A stretch of DNA of 41,105 nucleotides from Pseudomonadota bacterium (GTDB lineage Bacteria; Desulfobacterota; Desulfuromonadia; Geobacterales; Pseudopelobacteraceae). The stretch is from NCBI GenBank assembly GCA_019352135.1, contig JABBNX010000013.1, positions 1-41,105 on the forward strand, given 5' to 3'. Below the pieces are notes generated by a model that was given only the letters and a program-made list of their open reading frames with translations, had not been told where the DNA came from and ran no database searches. Positions 18,070 through 25,538 of the stretch are shown here, piece by piece (the stretch's first letter is position 1; each line of letters begins with the position of its first letter). The position numbers and the translations under genes are program-made.

Positions 18070-18085
18070 TGGCTCGGTTTCTGCC
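18070..18085 (+). promoter_or_regulatory. weak sigma-54-like site before the PPOX gene
   Basis: TGGCTC, five bases, CTGCC. The GG and GC pairs are at the right spacing, but three other positions differ from consensus. It lies about 50 bases before the PPOX gene start. Low-confidence pattern match. Confidence 0.25.
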
Positions 18086-18135
18086 TTGGTTTCTGCTGAT
18101 AGTGCTGCTGATTCGTGCGGCATAAGGAACCCGGG

Positions 18136-18567
18136 GTGCGCGTTATGGTCGATATGATCACTGAACCGGTAAGAAGTTTGATGGGAAAGACCACTCTTGT
18201 TTTTGTTGCCACCGCAGATTCATTCGGTCAGCCGCACATGGCTATCGGGGAACAGGTTACCGTCTCCGGAGACTCGGTGCTGATTTTTGAAAACTGGTTT
18301 TGTCCGTCAACATTGCAGAATATCGAGTGCAATTTCCGCATAGCTATTGTGGTGGTTTTGCCTGACTCCGGAAAGGGCTACCAGATGCTCGGATCGGTCA
18401 TTAAGAGTACAGAAACGGCGATTCATGATGAGTATAAACAACCTGTCAACACACTGGAAACGCCCCAGATACTGACCAGATTCGCCGTTAAAATAGATCG
18501 GGTGCTTGAGTTTACGAGCGGGGTGCATTCGGATGTACCCATTGCTGGGGTGACCTTGCACTATTAA
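18136..18567 (+). CDS. pyridoxamine 5'-phosphate oxidase (PPOX)-fold family protein
   Basis: Small flavin-type split-barrel protein, about 143 residues. TTLVFVATADSFGQPHMAIGEQVTV is the typical opening strand pair of PPOX-like proteins, followed by SVLIFENWF and FRIAIVVVLPDSGKGYQMLGSV. The family binds FMN, heme or F420 and includes many uncharacterised reductases, so the reaction cannot be named. The start is uncertain: GTG 18136 has AAGGAA at good spacing, ATG 18145 is nine bases on, and an upstream GTG at 18115 is less likely. It is preceded by a perfect palindrome and followed by 251 bases before the cytochrome gene. Confidence 0.72.
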   Translation: MRVMVDMITEPVRSLMGKTTLVFVATADSFGQPHMAIGEQVTVSGDSVLIFENWFCPSTLQNIECNFRIAIVVVLPDSGKGYQMLGSVIKSTETAIHDEYKQPVNTLETPQILTRFAVKIDRVLEFTSGVHSDVPIAGVTLHY

Positions 18568-18818
18568 TTGCAGAATTATCTGGTTGAACAGACCGATTGA
18601 GCCGTCACAAAAACTTCTCTGAGAAGGCGTCGGAAGTGTTTTATGGCGCCCATGACAAGCGGATATAAACTATTTTGACGGAGCACTGTTGCAAAACCAT
18701 GTATCTCTGTAATAATGGAAAAGAAACTTTTGTCAGCATGGTGTCGTAAAATATTGTCGCATCAACGATGCACTAAAGGCAGTGAGCTGCCGGTAACTAA
18801 ACTACAAGGAGAAATACA

Positions 18819-19184
18819 ATGAATTTCAATCGAACTGCTCTCAGAACCATGTCATCAACCGGAACTTCAACGATCGCAATTTCGGCAGCTGCATTTTTGG
18901 CTGTCCTCTTGCTGTGGCAGACGCCACTTCATGCTGCCGGCAAAAGCGGCGAAGCCGGATTCAAGGCAAATTGTGCTGCATGCCATGCCGATGGCGGCAA
19001 TATCATCAAGGCCGACAAGACTCTTTCGCGCAAGGATCTTCATAAAAACGGCATCAAGACGGCAAATGATATCGTTAAACTTATGCGCCATCCCGGGCCA
19101 GGGATGAGCACCTTTGACAAGAAAATGGTGTCAGACAAGGATGCAAAGGCTATTGCAGAGTATGTCCTTAAGGCATTCAAGTAG
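18819..19184 (+). CDS. monoheme cytochrome c (class I, c6-like)
   Basis: Exported electron carrier, 121 residues. A long N-terminal signal segment (AISAAAFLAVLLLW, cleavage probably after LHAA) is followed by GFKANCAACH: the heme-binding CxxCH at residues 52-56. Met96 in PGPGMSTFD is the likely distal ligand, and KDAKAIAEYVLKAFK is the C-terminal helix that packs on the heme. CAAGGAGAAATACA precedes the ATG. It is 75 bases upstream of a Tat-exported superoxide-reductase-like gene on the same strand and is probably co-transcribed with it. I infer that it donates electrons to that protein in the periplasm. Confidence 0.92.
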   Translation: MNFNRTALRTMSSTGTSTIAISAAAFLAVLLLWQTPLHAAGKSGEAGFKANCAACHADGGNIIKADKTLSRKDLHKNGIKTANDIVKLMRHPGPGMSTFDKKMVSDKDAKAIAEYVLKAFK

Positions 19185-19259
19185 TTTCACTAAACATATT
19201 TTACAATTCTCTGCAGGAGTACCTGCAACCTATTCAATTTGTTATGTGAGGAGCACCTC

Positions 19260-19739
19260 ATGGACAGACGGAGTTTTTTGACTGCGACCGTTATCGGTTC
19301 ACTTACCGCTGGCATCAACTCGTTAGCCGCCGCATCTGAGCGTTATTTTCCCGTCAAGGTGGATCAGTCCCTGTTCGATTCGATAAACCGGGTTAAGGAC
19401 TCCGGGAAAAAAACACCCTTGGAAATGTCACATGTACCGGTAATTTCCGCGCCGGCTTCGGTTAAGGCCGGAGAGCTTTTTATGGTAGAAGTTTCGGTTG
19501 GTGAGAAGATCCACGTTATGGGACCGGCTCACTGGATTGAATATATCGAACTCTCCATCGGAAACGAACCGGCAGGAAGGGTAGACTTCCAGCCCCGGGG
19601 TTTTATGAAGCCAAAGGTTTCATTTACTGTCGCGCTTCCCAAGGATGTTGCTCCGAAAGGTAAAGTTACGCTTGTTGTGCGGCAACGGTGTAATCTGCAT
19701 GGCTTATGGGAATCAAATTTGGATATTACCGTAGTATGA
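19260..19739 (+). CDS. Tat-exported superoxide reductase-like protein (class II SOR fold)
   Basis: Protein of 159 residues with a twin-arginine signal (DRRSFLTAT, hydrophobic region to about residue 25) and a neelaredoxin/desulfoferrodoxin domain. All five ligands of the SOR iron centre can be placed: His58 (SHVPVI), His85 (KIHVM), His91 (AHWIEYIEL), Cys144 and His147 (CNLHGLW). The Glu-Lys pair that precedes the first His in classical SORs (EKH) is Met-Ser here, so kinetics or substrate may differ. There is no N-terminal desulforedoxin domain. ATG 19260 with GTGAGGAG is preferred over a TTG at 19239. The tandem cytochrome c gene suggests reduction of superoxide, or another small oxidant, in the periplasm. 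Confidence 0.85.
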   Translation: MDRRSFLTATVIGSLTAGINSLAAASERYFPVKVDQSLFDSINRVKDSGKKTPLEMSHVPVISAPASVKAGELFMVEVSVGEKIHVMGPAHWIEYIELSIGNEPAGRVDFQPRGFMKPKVSFTVALPKDVAPKGKVTLVVRQRCNLHGLWESNLDITVV

Positions 19740-19815
19740 CAAAATTCTGGTTGGTTGCCTGACCGCTTCCGGAGTTTGGCCACTTATCCGGATGAGTTAT
19801 GAAAGGAGAGTGACC

Positions 19816-20025
19816 ATGGATACCAACAAGTACGACAAGGTTTGTTACCGGACAGAACAGCGGGAGGAAAATGTTGCCCTGCGTAATCTTAAGACCGGTG
19901 AAATTGGCTACACTTTTGGCTGCACCAATGAGGGGGAAACCGTTCAGGTAAAACTTGCCAATGGCGAACTGGATACGTGGAGCCGGGATGAGTGTGCAGA
20001 AGTTGATTCGGAACAGCTGCCATAG
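19816..20025 (+). CDS. small hypothetical protein, 69 aa
   Basis: I do not recognise a named family. The sequence reads as a small all-beta domain (NVALRNLKTGEIGYTFGCTN, ETVQVKLANGELDTWSRDEC), like an SH3-type barrel, with three Cys. AAAGGAGAGTGACC precedes ATG 19816, a strong ribosome site that supports it as a real gene. It follows the superoxide-reductase-like gene by 76 bases and is followed by a likely terminator, so it probably closes that transcription unit. No signal peptide, so it should be cytosolic. Confidence 0.7.
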   Translation: MDTNKYDKVCYRTEQREENVALRNLKTGEIGYTFGCTNEGETVQVKLANGELDTWSRDECAEVDSEQLP

Positions 20026-20076
20026 ATGAAAATTCAATCGGGTTTGCTGTCGCGTGGTTTATGCGCAAACCAACTG

Positions 20077-20115
20077 AAGCTCACCTGATCATGCATTGAG
20101 ACGGTGGGCTTTTTT
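20077..20115 (+). terminator. likely intrinsic terminator
   Basis: AAGCTCACC pairs with GGTGGGCTT (9 bp, one G-T pair) around a 17-base loop and is followed by a T run and ATT. It lies 52 bases after the small gene's stop. Confidence 0.65.
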
Positions 20116-20195
20116 ATTGCTGAAGTATCCGGTGGTTGGATCATTACGTGATGGTTACCGGCAAAGTTATATCAAAAGATGGGAGTGAGTGCGTT

Positions 20196-20630
20196 ATGCC
20201 AGCATATGTTGTTACCTGCAGTTCTTGCGGCACGGCAAACAGGGTCCCGGCCGAAAAGGAAGGCAAAAGCGGCCGTTGCGGCAATTGCCGCACGGAGTTG
20301 CCGCTTATGTACTATCGGCCTCAACAACTCACGGATCGCTCCTACGACACATTTATCAGCAGGTACAGTGGCCCGGTGCTGGCCGAGTTATGGGCGCCAT
20401 GGTGCCCGCACTGCAAGTCGTTTGAACCTGCAGTGCGCAAGGTGGCAGAATTACTGGCAGGCACTGCAGCAGTTGTACAGATAAATACCCAGGAAAATCC
20501 GGGATTGGCAGGTCGTTTCGGTGTTCGAGGCATTCCGGCGCTCTTGTTGATCAGGAATGGGAACGTTATCGATCAGCTTTCCGGTGCCCAGAGCAGCGAA
20601 GCGGTAATCGCCTGGTTCCGTCGCCATTGA
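20196..20630 (+). CDS. trxC: thioredoxin, TrxC-like with N-terminal zinc ribbon
   Basis: Thiol-disulfide oxidoreductase, 144 residues. The N-terminus carries two CxxC pairs (TCSSCGTANRVP and GRCGNC), the zinc-binding ribbon of thioredoxin 2. The thioredoxin fold follows, with active site WAPWCPHCK, cis-Pro in VRGIPALLLI and the C-terminal helix. The dipeptide between the cysteines is Pro-His, as in DsbA, rather than Gly-Pro of normal thioredoxins, which should make it more oxidising. ATG 20196 is chosen because TrxC proteins start just before the first CxxC. GGGAG is upstream; longer in-frame starts exist. It has no signal peptide. Confidence 0.85.
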   Translation: MPAYVVTCSSCGTANRVPAEKEGKSGRCGNCRTELPLMYYRPQQLTDRSYDTFISRYSGPVLAELWAPWCPHCKSFEPAVRKVAELLAGTAAVVQINTQENPGLAGRFGVRGIPALLLIRNGNVIDQLSGAQSSEAVIAWFRRH

Positions 20631-20695
20631 TGATGCCGGCATTTGCACGGTGCCGGGGACAAAATATTTTCGCTGGTTATGTTGATAGTGCTTGA

Positions 20696-20701
20696 TATAA
20701 T
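20696..20701 (+). promoter_or_regulatory. candidate -10 (TATAAT) before pdhA
   Basis: An exact TATAAT lies 55 bases upstream of the pdhA ATG. The -35 at normal spacing is poor, so an activator may be needed or the match may be chance. Confidence 0.3.
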
Positions 20702-20755
20702 TTTTGTATGAAGCCGCAACGTTGGAGTGCACGGCAGACAACTCGGAGGAAACCA

Positions 20756-21733
20756 ATGGAAGCCAAGTTGCGCATACTATTACCGGATCAGGAGTTGCTC
20801 AGGTTTTACGAGCAGATGTTCATATCAAGGGAATTTGAGGAGCGGTGTGCTGAACAGTATACAAAAGGAAACATTACCGGCTTCCTCCATCTTTATAGCG
20901 GCCAGGAGGCCGTAGCTGTCGGAGCAACCGCAGGGTTGCATCGGGATGACTATATTCTCTCCGCCTATCGTGAACATGCCCAGGCTATCGTGCGGGGAGC
21001 CGATCCACGGAGGGTAATGGCCGAACTTTTCGGCAAAGCTACCGGCATCTGCAAAGGGAAAGGGGGCTCCATGCACCTTTTTGACCCCGCTCTGAACTTT
21101 ATGGGTGGGTATGCTATCGTTGGGGGGCAGTTCCCGATCTCGGTCGGTTTGGCGTTTGCTGCACGGTACCGTGGTGAAGATCGCATCGCTGCCTGTTTCT
21201 TCGGTGACGGAGCGGTCAACCAGGGCACTTTCCACGAATCGCTTAACTGGGCACAATTATGGCAACTGCCGGTCCTTTTTATCTGCGAGAATAATTACTA
21301 CGGCATCGGCACAGAAGTCCACCGCTCGTCGGCGTTGGCATCCATCCATAAGCGTACCTGCGGCTATGATATCCCATCAGAAAAGGTGGATGGCATGGAC
21401 GTGATCTCCGTCTATCGGGCGGTCAAGTATGCCTCGGAAAAGGTTCGCGAAACCGGACGGCCTTATTTTATCGAAGCGACCACGTACCGCTTTCGGGGCC
21501 ACTCCATGGCCGACCCGGCAAAATATCGCTCTGCGGCAGAACACGAAATGTGGAAGGCCCGCGATCCGTTGCCTAACTATGCCAAGCGTTTGATTGAGGA
21601 AGGCATCGGCACTCGCAAGGATCTTGACGCCATCGAGGCGCGCTGCAGGGCAACTGTTGACGGGGCGGTAACATTTGCCGAAGAGTCCCCCTGGCCCGAG
21701 GACGGCGAAGTTTGGGAGGATTTATATGTCTGA
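20756..21733 (+). CDS. pdhA: pyruvate dehydrogenase E1 component, alpha subunit
   Basis: Thiamine-diphosphate subunit of the 2-oxoacid dehydrogenase complex, 325 residues. HLYSGQEAVAVGATAGL and YREHAQAIVRGADPRRVMAELFGK are typical of PDH E1 alpha. The ThDP motif runs from GDGAVNQGTFHESLNW to ICENNYYGIGT, and the phosphorylation-loop region TYRFRGHSMADPAKYR is conserved. TCGGAGGAAACCA precedes ATG 20756; an in-frame ATG at 20708 lacks a ribosome site. Its last eight bases overlap pdhB, so translation is coupled. The complex would convert pyruvate to acetyl-CoA; acetoin dehydrogenase is a closely related alternative. Confidence 0.92.
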   Translation: MEAKLRILLPDQELLRFYEQMFISREFEERCAEQYTKGNITGFLHLYSGQEAVAVGATAGLHRDDYILSAYREHAQAIVRGADPRRVMAELFGKATGICKGKGGSMHLFDPALNFMGGYAIVGGQFPISVGLAFAARYRGEDRIAACFFGDGAVNQGTFHESLNWAQLWQLPVLFICENNYYGIGTEVHRSSALASIHKRTCGYDIPSEKVDGMDVISVYRAVKYASEKVRETGRPYFIEATTYRFRGHSMADPAKYRSAAEHEMWKARDPLPNYAKRLIEEGIGTRKDLDAIEARCRATVDGAVTFAEESPWPEDGEVWEDLYV

Positions 21734-22712
21734 GATGACCTATCGCGATGCACTCAATCTGGCTCTGAAAGAGGAGATGCGTCATGATCCCTCCGTTGTT
21801 GTCCTCGGTGAGGACGTGGCGCTGTATGAGGGGTCGTTCAAGGTAACCCGTGGTCTGCTGGCCGAGTTTGGCGAGGAACGGGTAAAGGATACCCCCATTT
21901 CAGAGAATACCATCATCGGTGTTTCGATCGGGGCGGCCATGGGGGGCTTGAGGCCGGTGGCCGAGCTGATGACGGTGAACTTTGCCCTGCTCGCTATGGA
22001 TCAGATCATCAATCATATGGCCAAGATTCGCTCCATGTTCGGAGGCCAGACTTTTCTGCCCATGACAATCCGCATGCCGGGTGGAGGCGGCAGCCAGCTG
22101 GGAGCCCAGCATTCCCAGAGTCTTGAAACCTACTTCATGCACTGTCCCGGCATGTACGTCCTCTATCCGTCTACACCGGCAGATGCCAAGGGTCTGCTTA
22201 AAAGCGCCATCCGCAACAACAACCCGGTTGTCTTCCTGGAGCACGAGTTACTCTACAACAGCAAGGGAGAGGTGCCGGAAGATCCGGAATACCTTATTCC
22301 GATTGGACGGGCAGATGTGAAGCGACTCGGGGAACATATAACCATCGTGGCCTATGCCCGCATGACCGTGCTGGCACTGCAGGCGGCGGAGGAACTGGCA
22401 CAAGAGGGAATTTCATGTGAAGTTGTCGATCTGCGCAGTCTGGCCCCTCTGGACGAGGAAACCATCCTGGCCTCGATCCGCAAAACCGGGCGTGTAGTGG
22501 TGGTGGAGGAGTGCTGGCGTACGTGCGGTCTAGGGGCGGAGATTACCTCGCGAATATATGAGCACTGTTTCGACATTCTCAAAACTCCGGTAATAAGAGT
22601 ATCCGGTCTTGATGTACCCATGCCCTATTCACGCAAGATCGAAAAGATCTGCATACCGCAGACCGAGTCAATCCTGCAGGCGGTAAGGAATGCCATGGCC
22701 GGCGCATATTAA
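21726..22712 (+). CDS. pdhB: pyruvate dehydrogenase E1 component, beta subunit
   Basis: Partner of the alpha subunit, 328 residues. MTYRDALNLALKEEMRHDPSVVVLGEDVALYEGSFKVTRGL is cut here to its key parts: the MTYRDALN start, the Glu of LGEDV that activates ThDP, then DTPISENTIIGVSIGAAMGG, GGGGSQLGAQHSQS and the C-terminal transketolase domain with VEECWRTCGLGAEI and GLDVPMPYS. ATG 21726 has GGAGG seven bases upstream inside pdhA. It overlaps pdhA by eight bases and is followed 89 bases later by the E2 gene. Confidence 0.93.
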   Translation: MSEMTYRDALNLALKEEMRHDPSVVVLGEDVALYEGSFKVTRGLLAEFGEERVKDTPISENTIIGVSIGAAMGGLRPVAELMTVNFALLAMDQIINHMAKIRSMFGGQTFLPMTIRMPGGGGSQLGAQHSQSLETYFMHCPGMYVLYPSTPADAKGLLKSAIRNNNPVVFLEHELLYNSKGEVPEDPEYLIPIGRADVKRLGEHITIVAYARMTVLALQAAEELAQEGISCEVVDLRSLAPLDEETILASIRKTGRVVVVEECWRTCGLGAEITSRIYEHCFDILKTPVIRVSGLDVPMPYSRKIEKICIPQTESILQAVRNAMAGAY

Positions 22713-22801
22713 CGGTCCCGTAATTATTTTCTGCACAAATAAGGCGAATAGTACTTTTGTTAACGCACTGGTCCGGTTTTAATTTGTATTAAGGAGGATT
22801 C

Positions 22802-24052
22802 ATGGCTACCGAAATCATCATGCCCAAGTTATCCGACACCATGACCGAGGGGCTGTTTGCCTGCTGGAAAAAAAAGGTTGGGGACCATATCGAGCGGGGG
22901 GATGTTATTGGCGAGGTGGAAACTGACAAGGCGACCATGGAACTGGAGGCCTTTGCGTCGGGCATTCTGATTAAAACCATGGTAAATGGCGGAGAAAATG
23001 TGCCGGTTGGAACAGTGCTCGGCCTGATCGGAGAAGCGGGTGAAATAGCAGAAACGGTTGCCGTCAGCCAGTCTGCTTCCCTGGCAACGGAAGCCCGGCC
23101 ATCAGCACCGGAAATAGCGCAGGAAACTTCATCCCCACCGGAGGTGCCCGAGGCTGCCATGTCTCACCGTGAGATGATATATGAGGCTGAGATGACACAC
23201 GAGAAAGCATCTCCGCTGGTGCGCCGTTTGGCGCGTGAACAGGGTATTGATCTGGAACAGGTGCAACACAGTGGTCCGGAAGGGAGGATTACTATGGAGG
23301 ATTTGACAGCCTTTGCCGGACAGCAGCAGGAGAAGCATGGCGCGGAAGCTCCCTCCACAACTCCTTCGGCGGAGATGCCGATAGCATCAATAAAGAGCAC
23401 CATGCCACCTTCGATGCGGCAGGCTATCGCCACCACGGTTACCCGTTCATGGCAAACAATCCCGCATTTTTCCGTTACCATTGAAATTGATATGGGAGCG
23501 TGCCGTGAGATTATTCGCGAACTGAAGGAGAGTCCTCACCCCATCGGTTACAATGCCTTGGTGATCAAGGCCTGCGCCAGTACATTGTTGAGATTCCCAC
23601 GTTTTCGTTCCAATGTCTCTGCGGATATCGAGGATATTCATATCAACTTTGCGGTGTCAACGTCCGACGGGCTGCAGATGCCGGCTGTCAGGCGTTGCCA
23701 GCGTCTGTCGGTTGCCGAGATTCAGGCCGAGTCCTCACGTCTGGCCGAAAAAAGCCGGAGCGGCCGGCTTACCTCCGAAGAGATGGCAGAAGGATCTTTC
23801 TCTGTTTCGAACCTGGGAATGTATGGAGTGGATGAATTTACAGCCCTTATTATGCCCGGACAGACCGGCATCCTGGCAGTTGGCGCAATTATCGAGAGGC
23901 CGGTTGTACGCACCGGCCTGCTTGCTGTAGCAGCAACTATGCGGGTCACTCTCTCAAGTGATCATCGTACTGTTGATGGTGCTTACGCTGCTTCTTTCCT
24001 TGCAGAATTACGCTCTGTTCTGGAAAAACCGGTCTCGCTTCTGATGCAGTGA
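22802..24052 (+). CDS. pdhC: dihydrolipoamide acetyltransferase (E2 of pyruvate dehydrogenase)
   Basis: Core subunit that carries the swinging lipoyl arm and forms acetyl-CoA, 416 residues. One lipoyl domain (residues 1-78, lipoylated Lys in EVETDKATMELEA), a linker rich in Ala/Pro/Glu, a peripheral-subunit-binding domain (SPLVRRLAREQGIDLEQV to EGRITMEDL, about 138-175), and a catalytic domain with the active-site His in SSDHRTVDGAYAA near the C-terminus. TAAGGAGGATTC precedes the ATG. E3 (lipoamide dehydrogenase) is not in the window and must be shared from elsewhere. The gene converges with prsR 85 bases downstream. Confidence 0.93.
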   Translation: MATEIIMPKLSDTMTEGLFACWKKKVGDHIERGDVIGEVETDKATMELEAFASGILIKTMVNGGENVPVGTVLGLIGEAGEIAETVAVSQSASLATEARPSAPEIAQETSSPPEVPEAAMSHREMIYEAEMTHEKASPLVRRLAREQGIDLEQVQHSGPEGRITMEDLTAFAGQQQEKHGAEAPSTTPSAEMPIASIKSTMPPSMRQAIATTVTRSWQTIPHFSVTIEIDMGACREIIRELKESPHPIGYNALVIKACASTLLRFPRFRSNVSADIEDIHINFAVSTSDGLQMPAVRRCQRLSVAEIQAESSRLAEKSRSGRLTSEEMAEGSFSVSNLGMYGVDEFTALIMPGQTGILAVGAIIERPVVRTGLLAVAATMRVTLSSDHRTVDGAYAASFLAELRSVLEKPVSLLMQ

Positions 24053-24137
24053 GGCTTTCGGCGACAATCAGAACTACCTTCGCACTAAAAATACGCCGAG
24101 CCTGAAACCACTCCGAATCCAGATACAGATACGGGCG

Positions 24138-25526
24138 TTATGCCGGTTCCTGTTCCAAAAATTTTGCAATGTTATGTTTTTTTACCAGATCATAAAGGGT
24201 CGGCCTGCTGATGCCAAGTACTTCGGCGGTCTTGGCCATGTTGTTCTTCTGATTTTCTATCGCTGCAATCACCATTTCTCGCTCAACCATATCACGGGCG
24301 TCTCTCAGAGACAGGTTGGCAAAGGAATGGATTCCTTCTTTGGCAGTTTTAAGGGAAAAATCGAGCGCCTCGGGTTCAATGATGGAACTATCTGACATAA
24401 TGACCGCCCGCTGTACCTTGTTCTCCAGTTCCCTCACATTACCGGGCCATTCGTATGATTCAAGAAGTTTTACGGAGTCAGGGCTGAACCGATGAATTTT
24501 TTTTCCGAATTGATGGCTGCAGCGGCGAAGAAAAAAGTTCGCCAGAAGCGTGATGTCTTCTCCGCGATCACGCAGTGGCGGCAATTTAATGTGGATGACT
24601 GAAATCCGATAGTAGAGATCTTCGCGAAAAGCGCCCGTTTCAGTTTCCTTGACGATATTCCTGTTGGTCGCGGCAATGATGCGGGCATCTACGGCGATAT
24701 CTTCTCTTCCTCCAACGCGCTGGATAGTCTTTTCCTGCAGAAAACGAAGCAGTTTGACCTGAAGATTGAGTGGCAGTTCGCCAATTTCGTCAAGGAAAAG
24801 GGTTCCTTTATGGGCGTATTCCACTTTTCCCTGAACACGCGTATTAGCCCCGCTGAAAGCTCCTTTTTCGTAGCCGAACAACTCGGCTTCCAGCAGATTT
24901 TCAGGAATGGCTCCACAATTTATGGCAATGAAACTCTTCGATTTTCTCGGGTTGAGTTCGTGAATCGCCCTGGCGACCAACTCCTTTCCGGTACCGCTTT
25001 CACCGGTAATCAACACTGCTACTTCTGATGAAGCAACCTTGCGGATAGAAGAAAAAACCCCCAACATGCGGGGCGATGTGCCGATGATCCCTCCCGTGGT
25101 GAAGCCATGCAGGTCGATATTGCTCTGAAGACGTGAATTTTCATTTTCAATTGCCGCCAGGTGAAAGGCTCTTTTGAGGATCACTTTCAGTTCCGGCAGA
25201 TCAAAGGGTTTGCAGTAATAATCGTACGCACCGCATTGCACTGCCCGTAAAGCATTTTCACGCTCATCATTGCCGGTAATCATGATCACTTTTGCGGAAG
25301 GTGTTTTTTGAAGAATTTCCTCCAGGCACTGAAATCCTTCTTCGCAACCCGCTTCGTCAGGCGGCAGACCGAGGTCGAGAGTTATTACTTTCGGGGTATG
25401 CTTTTTTATAAGCGGGAGCGCTTCCATGCGGTCACAGGCTACAAAGACTTCGTATTCCTTTGCGAGCCCCCAGCGAAGCTGATTGCTTATTTCCTGATTG
25501 TCCTCAATTATGACGAGCTTTTCCAT
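24138..25526 (-). CDS. prsR: PrsR, sigma-54 response regulator of the PEP-CTERM system
   Basis: NtrC-type activator, 462 residues, paired with PrsK. Receiver: IIEDNQEI, acceptor Asp in ITLDLGLPPDEAG, Thr in MITGND and Lys in YYCKPFD. AAA+ domain: GESGTGKE (Walker A), TLFLDEIGEL (Walker B). The sigma-54 contact loop is GAFSGA instead of the usual GAFTGA. Fis-type helix-turn-helix at the end: KTAEVLGISRPTLYDLVKK. The insert after the phosphosite (PPDEAGCEEGFQ) is typical of the PrsR family. ATG 25526 with AAAGG upstream is chosen over GTG 25532. It lies 12 bases after prsK in the same direction. In its family it activates genes for exopolysaccharide and PEP-CTERM proteins. Confidence 0.93.
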   Translation of the reverse strand: MEKLVIIEDNQEISNQLRWGLAKEYEVFVACDRMEALPLIKKHTPKVITLDLGLPPDEAGCEEGFQCLEEILQKTPSAKVIMITGNDERENALRAVQCGAYDYYCKPFDLPELKVILKRAFHLAAIENENSRLQSNIDLHGFTTGGIIGTSPRMLGVFSSIRKVASSEVAVLITGESGTGKELVARAIHELNPRKSKSFIAINCGAIPENLLEAELFGYEKGAFSGANTRVQGKVEYAHKGTLFLDEIGELPLNLQVKLLRFLQEKTIQRVGGREDIAVDARIIAATNRNIVKETETGAFREDLYYRISVIHIKLPPLRDRGEDITLLANFFLRRCSHQFGKKIHRFSPDSVKLLESYEWPGNVRELENKVQRAVIMSDSSIIEPEALDFSLKTAKEGIHSFANLSLRDARDMVEREMVIAAIENQKNNMAKTAEVLGISRPTLYDLVKKHNIAKFLEQEPA

Positions 25527-25538
25527 AGACACCTTTTG

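Larger units (their letters stand above)
17833..18135. other. intergenic region after aconitase
   Basis: A 303-base gap. It contains a perfect 15-bp palindrome (17996-18028), a weak sigma-54-like site (18070-18085) and short direct repeats of GGTTTCTGC at about 18077-18099. No poly-T terminator for the aconitase gene was found. Confidence 0.5.
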
